NCBI GenBank assembly: GCA_030706685.1
Contig: JAUZOA010000031.1
Location: forward strand, 1-54,124
From: Bacteroidota bacterium
GTDB lineage: Bacteria > Bacteroidota > Bacteroidia > Chitinophagales > Chitinophagaceae
Direction of reading: 5' to 3'
DNA: 54,124 nt
Part shown: positions 1-9,059 of the stretch, piece by piece
Layout: each line of letters starts with the position of its first letter
Position numbering within the stretch: the first letter of the stretch is position 1
Made by a program: the position numbers and the translations under genes
The notes under the pieces: generated by a model
Told to the model about the DNA's origin: nothing
Databases searched by the model: none
Seen by the model: the letters and a program-made list of their open reading frames with translations, nothing else

Positions 1-4
1 AGTT

Positions 5-2059
5 ATGTCAATACATAGAAGAAAACAAAGATTATTCGAACCTGCCCTGGTAAAAGAAGCCCTTGGGCAATCATTTATCAAACTGAATCCACGCATCCAG
101 TTTCGCAATCCTGTCATGTTTACCGTTTGGATCGGGACACTGGTGATGGCCGGCGTTTGCGTATGGATTGCTGCAGGTGAGACATCACAGGGAAGCCTGG
201 TGTATAATATCATCATCACCGCTATTCTTTTGATCACCCTGCTGTTTGCCAACTTCGCGGAAGCGATTGCTGAGGCAAGAGGTAAGGCACAGGCAGATAG
301 TTTACGTAAGGCAAGAGAGGAGACACCAGCTAAAAAAATTTTCATCGTTGGTGAAATGTATGTAAATGAAGTGAAAGTGATCCCTTCTTCACAATTGAGA
401 AAGGGCGATCTCTTCCTCTGTGAAGCGGGTGATGTCATTCCTATGGACGGGGAGATCATCGAAGGTATTGCCACGATTGATGAGTCGGCGATCACGGGCG
501 AATCCGCTCCCGTGATCCGGGAAGCAGGTGGAGATAAATCTTCCGTAACAGGAGGAACTAAGGTTTTATCCGACAGGATAAAAGTGAAAGTGACCACATC
601 CCCCGGTGAAACTTTTTTGGATAAAATGATCGCATTGGTGGAAGGCGCTTCACGTCAAAAAACACCTAATGAAATTGCATTGACCATTTTATTGGCTGCA
701 TTTACGCTGGTATTTATTATCGTTTGCGTAACCCTAAAACCCTTTGGTGATTATGCTAACACGCCGATTACTATCGCGGCATTCATTTCCTTGTTTGTAT
801 GCCTCATTCCCACCACTATTGGCGGGTTGCTGAGTGCCATTGGTATTGCCGGAATGGACAGGGCCTTACGGGCCAATGTGATTACCAAAAGCGGTAAGGC
901 CGTTGAAACCGCCGGTGATCTTGACACTATCTTACTTGACAAAACAGGAACGATCACCATCGGTAACCGTAAAGCCACCAATTTCTACCCGGCTAATGGC
1001 GTGAACGAAAAAGATTTCATTGACCTGGTAGTATTGAGTTCTCTCGCCGATGAAACCCCTGAAGGAAAATCTATTGTTGAGCTGGGCAATGCAAAGGGAG
1101 CTAAACCAGTGGCTGACGCTGCCAGTATGCAGTTCATCCATTTCACGGCCGAAACAAGAAGCAGCGGCGTGAACCTTGCTGATGGAACAAAGATCCGTAA
1201 GGGAGCTTTTGATGCCATTCGTAATATGGTGATCAAAGGAGGCAATATCGTTCCGAAAGAAACAGAAGAAAAAGTAAAAACAATTGCAGCTAACGGCGGC
1301 ACTCCTCTTGTTGTCGCTGTAAATAATGAAGCCAAAGGAGTAATTGAATTACAGGATATCATCAAACCGGGTATCCAGGAACGTTTTGAACGTCTTCGTA
1401 AAATGGGGGTAAAGACGGTGATGGTAACCGGCGACAATCCTTTAACGGCAAAATACATTGCTGAAAAAGCAGGGGTGGATGATTTTATTGCAGAGGCTAA
1501 ACCGGAAGACAAGATGAACTATATACGCAAAGAGCAACAAGGTGGAAAATTAGTTGCCATGATGGGCGATGGCACTAACGATGCTCCGGCCCTGGCGCAG
1601 GCTGATGTAGGCGTTGCCATGAACAGTGGTACCCAGGCGGCCAAGGAAGCCGGTAACATGGTGGACCTGGAGAATGACCCTACCAAGCTAATTGAAATCG
1701 TGGAGATCGGTAAACAGTTATTGATGACAAGAGGAACATTGACTACATTTTCTATCGCGAATGATGTAGCAAAATATTTTGCCATCGTTCCGGCTTTATT
1801 TATTGTTTCTATTCCGGGATTACAGGCTTTGAACATTATGAATCTTCACAGCCCTGAAAGCGCCATCCTTTCAGCCGTGATCTTCAATGCTATCATTATT
1901 CCCTTGCTGATCCCGCTGGCATTAAGGGGCGTCGCTTACAAGCCTATTGGCGCGAGCGCTTTGCTGAGAAGAAATCTTTTTATCTATGGGCTTGGAGGTG
2001 TGATCGTTCCCTTTATTGGAATCAAATTGATTGACCTGCTGGTATCCATTTGGTTTTAA
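5..2059 (+). CDS. kdpB: Potassium-transporting ATPase subunit B (KdpB)
   Basis: Catalytic P-type ATPase subunit of the KdpFABC high-affinity K+ uptake pump in the inner membrane; it hydrolyses ATP to drive K+ through KdpA. The 684-aa length is normal. Visible motifs are the actuator-loop TGES at 164-167 (its Ser corresponds to the inhibitory phospho-serine known in E. coli KdpB), the phosphorylated Asp in DKTGT at 312-316, TGDNPLTA near 475-482 and the hinge GDGTND at 521-526, with hydrophobic segments at 37-57, 65-85, 225-245, 255-283 and near the C terminus. The ATG lies 4 bases from the window edge, so kdpA is presumably just outside. kdpC follows after 20 bases, which indicates an operon. 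Confidence 0.97.
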   Translation: MSIHRRKQRLFEPALVKEALGQSFIKLNPRIQFRNPVMFTVWIGTLVMAGVCVWIAAGETSQGSLVYNIIITAILLITLLFANFAEAIAEARGKAQADSLRKAREETPAKKIFIVGEMYVNEVKVIPSSQLRKGDLFLCEAGDVIPMDGEIIEGIATIDESAITGESAPVIREAGGDKSSVTGGTKVLSDRIKVKVTTSPGETFLDKMIALVEGASRQKTPNEIALTILLAAFTLVFIIVCVTLKPFGDYANTPITIAAFISLFVCLIPTTIGGLLSAIGIAGMDRALRANVITKSGKAVETAGDLDTILLDKTGTITIGNRKATNFYPANGVNEKDFIDLVVLSSLADETPEGKSIVELGNAKGAKPVADAASMQFIHFTAETRSSGVNLADGTKIRKGAFDAIRNMVIKGGNIVPKETEEKVKTIAANGGTPLVVAVNNEAKGVIELQDIIKPGIQERFERLRKMGVKTVMVTGDNPLTAKYIAEKAGVDDFIAEAKPEDKMNYIRKEQQGGKLVAMMGDGTNDAPALAQADVGVAMNSGTQAAKEAGNMVDLENDPTKLIEIVEIGKQLLMTRGTLTTFSIANDVAKYFAIVPALFIVSIPGLQALNIMNLHSPESAILSAVIFNAIIIPLLIPLALRGVAYKPIGASALLRRNLFIYGLGGVIVPFIGIKLIDLLVSIWF

Positions 2060-2079
2060 AAAATTAAACTCCTTATACA

Positions 2080-2643
2080 ATGAAACAAAATATTATTCCC
2101 GCTATAAGACTTACCCTGGTTTGCATGGTATTCTTTATGGGCGTTTATTCCCTCCTGATTCTTGCCCCGGCGCAATTGGCGCCCGGCAGGGGAAAAGGTG
2201 AAACAGTAGTTATTAATAACAAAGTTGTTGGTTGGAAACTGATAGGCCAGAAGTTTACAGACGATAAATATTTCTGGAGCCGTCCTTCCGCTGTTGACTA
2301 TAATGCAGCAAGTTCCGGCGCCAGTAATAAAGGACCCACCAATCCTGATTACCTGAAGCAGGTACAGGACCGGGTTGACAGCTTTCTCGTACACAATCCC
2401 GGTGTAAAGAAAGAAGATATTCCTTCTGACCTCGTAACAGCTTCCGGCGGAGGCCTCGATCCGGACATTTCCATAGAAGGAGCTTATGTGCAGGTAAAAA
2501 GAGTTGCGGCAGTAAGGAATATTTCCGAAGAAAAAATTAAATCTCTGGTAAGTCAGCATGTCGAAAAGCCATTGCTTGGCTTACTGGGAACTGAAAGAGT
2601 AAACGTATTACAACTCAATATTGATTTAGATAACTTAAAATAA
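2080..2643 (+). CDS. kdpC: Potassium-transporting ATPase subunit C (KdpC)
   Basis: Single-span subunit of the Kdp pump that stabilises the KdpA-KdpB complex. It has 187 aa, an N-terminal transmembrane helix at about 10-31 and then a periplasmic domain. Family hallmarks visible are KYFWSRPSA, the Asn/Ser/Gly-rich SGASNKGPTNPDY stretch, and the C-terminal VNVLQLNIDLD segment. It follows kdpB by 20 bases in the same direction. A hairpin repeat (2682-2705) separates it from the porin gene, so the porin may also be expressed separately. Confidence 0.96.
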   Translation: MKQNIIPAIRLTLVCMVFFMGVYSLLILAPAQLAPGRGKGETVVINNKVVGWKLIGQKFTDDKYFWSRPSAVDYNAASSGASNKGPTNPDYLKQVQDRVDSFLVHNPGVKKEDIPSDLVTASGGGLDPDISIEGAYVQVKRVAAVRNISEEKIKSLVSQHVEKPLLGLLGTERVNVLQLNIDLDNLK

Positions 2644-2681
2644 CCGGGTTCAACTATTTCTCTAGTTTTTAATTATCAAAC

Positions 2682-2705
2682 GCCCTTCCTTTTCTAAGGA
2701 GGGGC
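2682..2705. repeat. Palindromic repeat between kdpC and porin gene
   Basis: Left arm GCCCTTCCTT and right arm AAGGAGGGGC pair with one G-T wobble around a TTCT loop. It belongs loosely to the CCTCC/GGAGG family seen at several other places in the window (13971, 14718, 31577, 33832, 33948, 43501, 43634). No T-tract follows, so a terminator role is not supported. Confidence 0.6.
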
Positions 2706-2741
2706 CATTATAAAATTTCAGAATTTAATAACCCGTTCAAA

Positions 2742-3800
2742 ATGAAAAATATAAAAATTTTATTGACAGGGGTAATGCTTTTGACAGTTGGTATTGCATA
2801 CGCCCAGGATACCAGTTCCAAAAAAGGGAATTTGACTATTACCGGCTCTGTGGATGCCTATTACCGTTTTAATTTCAACAACGCCAAAGATTCGGCAAGG
2901 ACCAACAATTACACAAGTTTTACCAATTCCCAGAACTCTTTTGAATTGGGAATGGCTTCTGTCAAAGCAGATTATAGTATCGGTAAAGCAGACGGCCTCG
3001 TTGATCTTGGTTTTGGGAGAAGGGCTGAAGAATTTTCATATAACGACCAAGGTACTTTAGCTGCTATTAAACAGGCTTATGTTTCCTATGCTCCGTCCGG
3101 CCATGTCAAATTTACAATGGGAAAATGGATGACCCATGTTGGTTATGAATTATGTGATGCCTACCAGAACAGAAATTACAGCCTGGACTATATGTTCTCT
3201 TACGGCCCATTCTTTCATACAGGTTTAAAAGCGGATATAACAGTAAACAACAATTTTGCATTCATGCTGGGGTTGGCGAACCCTACAGACATGGTAACTG
3301 CAAGTTTTGCTAAAAAGCATTTTCTTGGCCAGATCCATGTAAACAGTACAGATAACAAGATAAGCGGCTACCTCAATTATATGGGGGGAAAGGATTTGTC
3401 TGACGCCACAATCAATCAGTTTGACGCAGTAATAACCGGGACAGTCTGCAGCAAATTCAGCATTGGTTACAATGGTAGTATAAAAATGGTAAAGCCAAGT
3501 GGTGGCAGCAGCGCTTCCTGGTGGGGCTCTGCACTGTACCTCAATTATGATCCGACCTCCGTATTCGGATTAACGGCAAGAGGCGAATACTTCGGTGATA
3601 AAAAAGCTGTGGCCGGGTTTGGCACTAATATATTCGATCTTACATTATCGGGGAATATCCATATTGACAACCTGACCCTTATTCCGGAGTTCCGTTTGGA
3701 TGGCGCAAAAGATGCTATCTTTTACAAGAATTCGGATACCAATACTCCTACGGCTAAGGGCACCGGCACATTTATATTGGGAGCGACATATCATTTTTGA
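2742..3800 (+). CDS. Outer-membrane beta-barrel porin of the kdp locus
   Basis: 352-aa secreted protein. The signal peptide is residues 1-21 with a likely cut after AYA, before QD. The rest alternates hydrophobic and polar residues with many aromatics, and the protein ends in GATYHF, with the terminal Phe typical of outer-membrane barrels. It resembles the putative beta-barrel porin-2 (OmpL-like) families. Inference: lying between kdpC and the KdpD-like gene in one direction, it probably lets K+ cross the outer membrane when the pump is induced. Such porins in kdp operons are, to my knowledge, a Bacteroidota feature. The specific substrate cannot be read from the sequence. Confidence 0.8.
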   Translation: MKNIKILLTGVMLLTVGIAYAQDTSSKKGNLTITGSVDAYYRFNFNNAKDSARTNNYTSFTNSQNSFELGMASVKADYSIGKADGLVDLGFGRRAEEFSYNDQGTLAAIKQAYVSYAPSGHVKFTMGKWMTHVGYELCDAYQNRNYSLDYMFSYGPFFHTGLKADITVNNNFAFMLGLANPTDMVTASFAKKHFLGQIHVNSTDNKISGYLNYMGGKDLSDATINQFDAVITGTVCSKFSIGYNGSIKMVKPSGGSSASWWGSALYLNYDPTSVFGLTARGEYFGDKKAVAGFGTNIFDLTLSGNIHIDNLTLIPEFRLDGAKDAIFYKNSDTNTPTAKGTGTFILGATYHF

Positions 3801-3817
3801 CAAGTATAATGTAAACC

Positions 3818-4957
3818 TTGACAGACGAAGTTAACGATAGGGAAAAAAAGGTTGAGCAGTTCCTCAAGATGAACGAGGCGAACAACCGCGGCAAGCTGAA
3901 AATTTATATCGGCATGAGCGCCGGCGTGGGCAAGTCGTACCGCATGCTGCAGGAAGCGCATACTTTATTGCGGAATGGTGTCAATGTAAAAGTCGGTTAT
4001 ATAGAAACCCATGGAAGAAAGGAGACAGCGGAATTAGTAGAAGGACTGCCGGTCGTTCCAAGAAGAAAAGTTTTTTATAAAGGCAAGGAACTGGATGAAC
4101 TGGATGTGCAGGCCATTTTGTTATTACATCCTGATGTAGTGATCGTGGATGAACTGGCGCATACCAATATTCCCGGCAGCAAGAATGAAAAACGCTGGCA
4201 GGATGTACTCGATATACTGGATGCCGGTATTGATGTGATCTCGGCCGTCAATATCCAGCATATCGAAAGCATCAATGAAGATGTGAAGGATATCACAGGA
4301 GTAGAAGTAAAAGAAAGGGTACCGGATAAAATATTGCAGGTGGCGGATGAGGTAGTGAATATTGACCTGACCGCGCAGGAGCTGATCACCCGGCTGAAAG
4401 AAGGAAAGATCTATGATCATGCGAAAGTGCAACAGGCATTGACTAATTTTTTTCAGCCGGAAAAAATCCTGCAATTACGCGAGCTGGCATTAAAGGAAGT
4501 AGCCGGCCAGGTGGAAAGAAAAGTAGACTACGAGGTAACGTCTAAAGAAAAAGGCTGGCGGCATGAACATTTCCTGGCCTGTATTTCTTCCAATCATGAA
4601 ATGGCGCAGAATATTATCCGTAAAACGGCAAGACTGGCTTCTTATTATAACAGCAAATGGTTTGTATTGTATGTACAGACGCCCAAAGAATCACTGGAAA
4701 AGATCCCCCTGGCCGCGCAGCGGCATTTGATCAATAATTTTAAAAATGCAACGGAGCTGGGGGCGGAAGTCATACAGGTAAAAGACAGCAATGTGGCCAA
4801 AGTGATCATGGAAACAGTAGCCGAAAAACATATTACAACGGTATGTATCGGCAAACCCCACTTAAATTTGTTCCAGGTTATTTTGCGAACTAATGTTTTC
4901 AACCAGTTGTTAAAAACACTTTCTAAAAATGATGTGGATTTGATTATACTATCTTAA
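3818..4957 (+). CDS. kdpD: KdpD input module (KdpD + USP domains) without a kinase
   Basis: 379-aa soluble protein equal to the cytoplasmic N-terminal half of KdpD, the sensor of K+ limitation. A Walker-A-like GMSAGVGKS is at 32-40 and DELAHTN at 111-117; a universal-stress-protein-like domain occupies about 250-379. The four-helix membrane block, GAF and histidine kinase of classical KdpD are absent, and the reading frame stops at a normal TAA. The next gene is a separate histidine kinase, so the two may work together. The start is uncertain: TTG at 3818 keeps residues that are usually conserved (VEQFLK), while the first ATG is at 3869. An in-frame ATG at 3809 is immediately followed by a stop. 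Confidence 0.85.
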   Translation: MTDEVNDREKKVEQFLKMNEANNRGKLKIYIGMSAGVGKSYRMLQEAHTLLRNGVNVKVGYIETHGRKETAELVEGLPVVPRRKVFYKGKELDELDVQAILLLHPDVVIVDELAHTNIPGSKNEKRWQDVLDILDAGIDVISAVNIQHIESINEDVKDITGVEVKERVPDKILQVADEVVNIDLTAQELITRLKEGKIYDHAKVQQALTNFFQPEKILQLRELALKEVAGQVERKVDYEVTSKEKGWRHEHFLACISSNHEMAQNIIRKTARLASYYNSKWFVLYVQTPKESLEKIPLAAQRHLINNFKNATELGAEVIQVKDSNVAKVIMETVAEKHITTVCIGKPHLNLFQVILRTNVFNQLLKTLSKNDVDLIILS

Positions 4958-4963
4958 ATGCAG

Positions 4964-5095
4964 GAACACGGATGAAAAAAATACAGCACACGGATGATAC
5001 AGATGAAAAGGATTTTCACGGATAAGTATACCTGTCCGTGTTTATCCGGATGAATCCATTTTATCCGCGTTCAAAAAAATCCGCCGGAGGCGGAT
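4964..5095. repeat. Dispersed inverted repeat plus palindrome between kdpD and kinase
   Basis: Imperfect inverted repeat with outer arms GAACACGGATGAAAA (from 4964) and ATTTTATCCGCGTTC (to 5072). The interior is rich in CACGGAT/ATCCG words. It is followed by a separate 7-bp palindrome, ATCCGCC-GGA-GGCGGAT, at 5079-5095. This fills nearly all of the spacer and ends 7 bases before the kinase ATG, so the kinase promoter or leader must lie in or before the repeat. Confidence 0.65.
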
Positions 5096-5102
5096 AGAAC
5101 CG

Positions 5103-6803
5103 ATGGCAATTAAATTAAAAACTAAAGTAGCTCTTGGCGGCATTTTCCTCTTCGCCCTCCTGATATTGGTAGGCGCCGTCAGCTTTATTTATTTTAACCG
5201 CATTACCGCGGAAGCCAAGGATATTGTAAAAGACAATTACGAAACACTGAATTATTCCCGGGATATGCTCAAAGAAATAGATGAGCTTAACATGGATAGT
5301 GCTGCTGCCCTGAAAAATTTTGAGCAGAACCTGCAATTGCAGGAAAAAAATGTCACCGAGCCGGGGGAAAAAGAATTAACTGAATCCTTACGTAAAGACT
5401 TCAGTAAATTGAAGCAAGAGAAGGCAGCGGATTCAATTCGTTCCCTTATCAGGAAAGATATCAGCGGCATTATGCAACTAAACCTGCAGGCTATTGATAA
5501 GAAAAACCAGGCCGCGAAAGCATCGGCCGAAAAAGCGAAGACTATTATCACGCTCATTCTTACTATTTGTACGCTGATCGGTCTGACCTTTATCTTTAAT
5601 TTCCCTTCCCTGGTAGCTTCTCCTATTGCTAAACTTACCGACGGGATAAAGGCCATCGCCAACAAAAACTATGGCGAGCGGATCCACCTGAACAGGAAAG
5701 ATGAATTTGGCCAATTAGCGAATGCTTTTAACAGCATGGCCGAAAAACTGGATGAATACGAACACAGCAACCTGTCGAAGATATTATTCGAGAAACAAAG
5801 AGCGGAAACAGTTATCAATTCGCTCAGGGACGCCAGTATCGGCATAGACAACAAGGGAATCATACTTTTTGCCAACCAACAAGCCCTGCAGTTACTTAAC
5901 CTGCAGGAACTGGAAATGGTCGGCCAGTCGCAGGAAGGTGTACAGAAAAAAAATGACCTCTTCCGTTTTTTGATAAAAGAACAGAACAATATTCCCTTTA
6001 AAATAGTGGTAGACGGTAAGGAAAACTATTTTACCAAAGAGATGGTGGATATTACCCAGCGCGGCGAAAAAATCGGTAATGTGATCGTTTTAAAAAACAT
6101 CACTTCGTTTAAGGAACTGGACGTAGCCAAGACCAATTTTATCGCTACCATTTCACATGAACTAAAAACCCCTTTAGCCTCTTCCGACTTCAGCCTGAAA
6201 TTACTGGAAGATAGCCGCATCGGCGGGTTGACCCCGGAGCAAAAGGAACTGGTACAGCAACTCAAGAACGATAACCAGCGGATGCTTAAAATATTAAGCG
6301 AATTGCTGAATATGTCGCAGGTAGAAGCGGGAAAGTTGCAGTTGAATATGCAGGATGTTGACCCTGGTTCCATTGTGCAATCCTCTGTAAACGCTGTCAG
6401 CAGCGCTGCCAAAGAGAAGCAGATTACCCTTGAACAAAAAATAGAAAATGAACTACCCCCCATAAAAGCAGACCCGGATAAAATCAACTGGGTATTGAAT
6501 AATTTTTTAACCAACGCGATCAGGTATTCTCCCTCCAACAGCATCGTGACAGTTTCTGTTCAACAGACCGGCGACACCGTTTCTTTTTCCGTTACAGATA
6601 AAGGCTCCGGGATCGACGAATCCTATACCAGCCGCATATTTGAGCGTTATTTCCAGGTACCCGGGCGGTCTGATAAAAAAGGTTCTGGCATCGGCCTGGC
6701 CATTTGCAAAGAATTCATCGAGGCAATGGGTGGTAAGATCTGGGTACAAAGCAAACTGGCGGAAGGCAGCACTTTCGGGTTTACGCTCACAATTTCTTCC
6801 TGA
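5103..6803 (+). CDS. Membrane histidine kinase (HAMP-PAS-HisKA-HATPase) of the kdp locus
   Basis: 566-aa sensor kinase. Transmembrane helices are at about 9-31 and 147-167, enclosing a ~115-residue periplasmic, mostly helical and charged sensor region. They are followed by HAMP (168-220), PAS (230-340), and HisKA with the phospho-acceptor His352 in ISHELKTPL. The HATPase domain shows NNFLTNAIRY (N box), DKGSGI (G1) and GSGIGLAI (G2). It lies 145 bases after the KdpD-like gene in the same direction. Inference: it supplies the catalytic half missing from that protein. No response regulator (KdpE) follows, so its partner must be upstream of the window or elsewhere. Confidence 0.88.
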   Translation: MAIKLKTKVALGGIFLFALLILVGAVSFIYFNRITAEAKDIVKDNYETLNYSRDMLKEIDELNMDSAAALKNFEQNLQLQEKNVTEPGEKELTESLRKDFSKLKQEKAADSIRSLIRKDISGIMQLNLQAIDKKNQAAKASAEKAKTIITLILTICTLIGLTFIFNFPSLVASPIAKLTDGIKAIANKNYGERIHLNRKDEFGQLANAFNSMAEKLDEYEHSNLSKILFEKQRAETVINSLRDASIGIDNKGIILFANQQALQLLNLQELEMVGQSQEGVQKKNDLFRFLIKEQNNIPFKIVVDGKENYFTKEMVDITQRGEKIGNVIVLKNITSFKELDVAKTNFIATISHELKTPLASSDFSLKLLEDSRIGGLTPEQKELVQQLKNDNQRMLKILSELLNMSQVEAGKLQLNMQDVDPGSIVQSSVNAVSSAAKEKQITLEQKIENELPPIKADPDKINWVLNNFLTNAIRYSPSNSIVTVSVQQTGDTVSFSVTDKGSGIDESYTSRIFERYFQVPGRSDKKGSGIGLAICKEFIEAMGGKIWVQSKLAEGSTFGFTLTISS

Positions 6804-6926
6804 TACTTTCGTTTTATAACAGCATATTAACCTTTATTAACCAAACTGTTAATGATGCCCTAATTGATGAAGCCCCATTGTAACGGGAACATCATTTGAA
6901 CGTCAAACCACAAAATGGAGGTATTT

Positions 6927-8072
6927 ATGAAGCTGAAACTTTACTCTTTGTTCTTTATTACAGCTTGTATCCTGCTTCTTTCCTGCAAGACGGCAAAGAA
7001 GATGTATGAAAAAGGCAACTATGATGAAGCTGTGCAACTGGCGGCAAGGAAATTGCAGAAAAAGCCCAATGACGCGGCCACGCTTGATATCCTGCAAAAC
7101 GCTTATCGTTTCGCTGTAGAAGATCATGAAACCACGATTAAAAATAATTCCAACAGTACGAATGACCTTCGCTCGGAATGGAACTACAATGAATACCTCA
7201 GCCTGCAACGTTTATACGATGCGATCCGCAAGACGCCTGCGGTTTTTGATATTGTGCACCCGGCAGACTACTCGTCTTTTGTAGCCACTTTCCAGGAAGA
7301 AGCCAGCAATGCCCGTTATGACCGGGGTGTTTCTTTAATGGAAAATAACAACAAGAATAGTTACAAGCAGGCTTATTATGAATTTCAGAAAGCCCTGGAC
7401 CTGAAACCCGGCGACCTTTCCGCCAAACAAAAAATGGATGAAGCGTATTCCAACGCGGTCACCAATATCATCGTACTTCCTGTAGCTCAATCAGGCTATC
7501 AATACAGCTCTTATAATTATAATTACGGCAATTTTGATTATAGCATAATGAACTACCTCACTACTAATAACAATAACCCATTTGTTCGTTACTATTCACC
7601 CGGGGACGCAAATGGCCGGAATATACGTACCGACATGATAACAGAATTGCATTTCAGTAATATTGATATTGACCATTACCGCGATCAGCGCAGCAGCCGG
7701 GAAGTTTCCAAAGAGGTAGTGGTAAAAGAAAGAGTGATAAAACCTGATTCTGTGGTAAAGGAATATGCTACGGTAAAAGCCAGGATCACAACTATCCGGA
7801 GGACTTTGCAATCCAATGGCCTCTTGCAGGTAACAGTAAAGGATAATACCAATCGCTGGATATGGAGTGATACTTACCGCGGAGATTATAACTGGAGCGC
7901 TGAGTTTTCATCTTATACCGGGGATGCAAGAGCCCTGAGTGAGGAGGACAAGAAACTGGTTGACTACCGGGAACAATTTCCTCCCGGGAATGATGAGATT
8001 ATACGGGTCATCATGAACGAGATACAAAATAAGGCGGCCTGCGGGATCAAGGATTATTTTAACCGGTTTTAA
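6927..8072 (+). CDS. Lipoprotein with repeat-like helical region, unknown function
   Basis: About 381 aa. Start chosen at ATG 6927 because GGAGG lies 5 bases upstream and a classic lipoprotein signal follows (LLLSC, Cys20); the longer ATG at 6915 adds four residues. After the Cys, residues 20-60 (YEKGNYDEAVQLAARKLQKKP) and about 130-165 (YYEFQKALDLKPGD) look like tetratricopeptide units. A low-complexity Tyr/Asn stretch follows (YNYNYGNFDY), then an unassigned C-terminal domain. Inference: periplasmic or outer-membrane scaffolding lipoprotein. I do not recognise a named family. Confidence 0.75.
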   Translation: MKLKLYSLFFITACILLLSCKTAKKMYEKGNYDEAVQLAARKLQKKPNDAATLDILQNAYRFAVEDHETTIKNNSNSTNDLRSEWNYNEYLSLQRLYDAIRKTPAVFDIVHPADYSSFVATFQEEASNARYDRGVSLMENNNKNSYKQAYYEFQKALDLKPGDLSAKQKMDEAYSNAVTNIIVLPVAQSGYQYSSYNYNYGNFDYSIMNYLTTNNNNPFVRYYSPGDANGRNIRTDMITELHFSNIDIDHYRDQRSSREVSKEVVVKERVIKPDSVVKEYATVKARITTIRRTLQSNGLLQVTVKDNTNRWIWSDTYRGDYNWSAEFSSYTGDARALSEEDKKLVDYREQFPPGNDEIIRVIMNEIQNKAACGIKDYFNRF

Positions 8073-8073
8073 A

Positions 8074-8192
8074 GGTCAGACCGCTACGGTAAATCCTGTA
8101 GTTTCGGACAAAATCTTTTCAAGCGGCCTGAAGGGTCGGGCCGCTGCATTAATCCTGTCGTTTTGACTAAATCTTTTCAAGTGGTCAGACCC
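8074..8192. repeat. Two imperfect tandem copies of a ~60-bp unit
   Basis: Copy 1 (8074-8133) and copy 2 (8134-8192) share GGTC-GG/AC-CCGCT..AATCCTGT.GTTT and AAATCTTTTCAAG at a 60-bp period. They sit between the lipoprotein stop and the hydrolase start. A TTG-initiated extension of the hydrolase frame (8163) would lie inside copy 2, which argues for the ATG at 8226 as the true start. Confidence 0.7.
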
Positions 8193-8225
8193 GTTCCAGG
8201 CAGCCGCAGCTTTATCTTTGCGTCC

Positions 8226-9059
8226 ATGCAAAAAAGTGTAGTGCGGAAAATCCGGAAATGGATCAGGATCATCCTTGTCGTTTATATTGCTTGTGGCATC
8301 ACGCTTTACTTTATCCAGGAGAGATTTTTGTTTCATCCCCAAAAGCTGTCCGAGGATTATGTCTTTCATTTCACCACGCCTTATAAGGAAATTAATTTAC
8401 CTCTTAATAATGAAACAAACCTTAGTATTGTTCAATTTACCGTACCTGACTCAATTTGTAAAGGCGTAGTACTTTATTTTCATGGCAACCGTCAAAACAT
8501 AGAGCATTATGCTCCTTTTGTTTCCAATTTTACCAAAAATAATTACGAAGTATGGATGATGGACTATCCCGGTTTTGGAAAAAGCACCGGGGAAAGAACC
8601 GAGTCGGTCTTTTACGAAGACGCTTTGCAACTATATAAGATGGCAAGAGCAAGATTCGCGAAGGACAGCATTGTCATTTATGGAAAATCCATCGGGACGG
8701 GTGTTGCCGCACAGTTAGCCTCAGTAAGAGATTGCAAAAGGCTGATACTGGAAACGCCTTATTACAGTATCGACGCGTTATTCAGGCATTATGCGTTTAT
8801 TTATCCTGTAAGCTGGATGTGTAAATTTCATTTTCCTGTTTACCAGTATATGGAAAAGGTGGATGCGCCGATTACCCTGTTTCATGGTACCCGGGATGAA
8901 GTCATACCTTTCGGGCAATCCGGGTGGCTGATGAACCTGCCGAAAAATGTTTTCAGATCCGGCAGGGAACTAGTCGTGATAAAAAATGGAAAACATAATA
9001 ACCTGGATGATTTCCCTTTATTTCATGAAAAACTGGACTCGGTTTTGCAGTTGCCCTGA
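8226..9059 (+). CDS. Membrane-anchored alpha/beta hydrolase
   Basis: 277-aa serine hydrolase with an N-terminal transmembrane anchor (about 14-30). The fold is seen in VLYFHGNRQN (oxyanion region), the nucleophile elbow GKSIG with Ser155, Asp224 in GTRDEVIP and His257 in NGKHNN, giving a complete catalytic triad. It resembles the YfhR/ABHD13-like family of membrane-bound alpha/beta hydrolases. The substrate is unknown. The stop codon directly abuts the stop of the convergent oxyR gene (9060), leaving no spacer for a terminator. Confidence 0.88.
   Translation: MQKSVVRKIRKWIRIILVVYIACGITLYFIQERFLFHPQKLSEDYVFHFTTPYKEINLPLNNETNLSIVQFTVPDSICKGVVLYFHGNRQNIEHYAPFVSNFTKNNYEVWMMDYPGFGKSTGERTESVFYEDALQLYKMARARFAKDSIVIYGKSIGTGVAAQLASVRDCKRLILETPYYSIDALFRHYAFIYPVSWMCKFHFPVYQYMEKVDAPITLFHGTRDEVIPFGQSGWLMNLPKNVFRSGRELVVIKNGKHNNLDDFPLFHEKLDSVLQLP

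Noticed and set aside
985-1512. 175-codon minus-strand ORF opposite kdpB
   Set aside because: It overlaps the conserved KdpB phosphorylation region; no motif and low-complexity Ser/Leu composition. A shadow frame.
8163-8225. N-terminal extension of the alpha/beta hydrolase
   Set aside because: It falls inside the 60-bp tandem repeat and would place non-hydrophobic residues before the membrane anchor.
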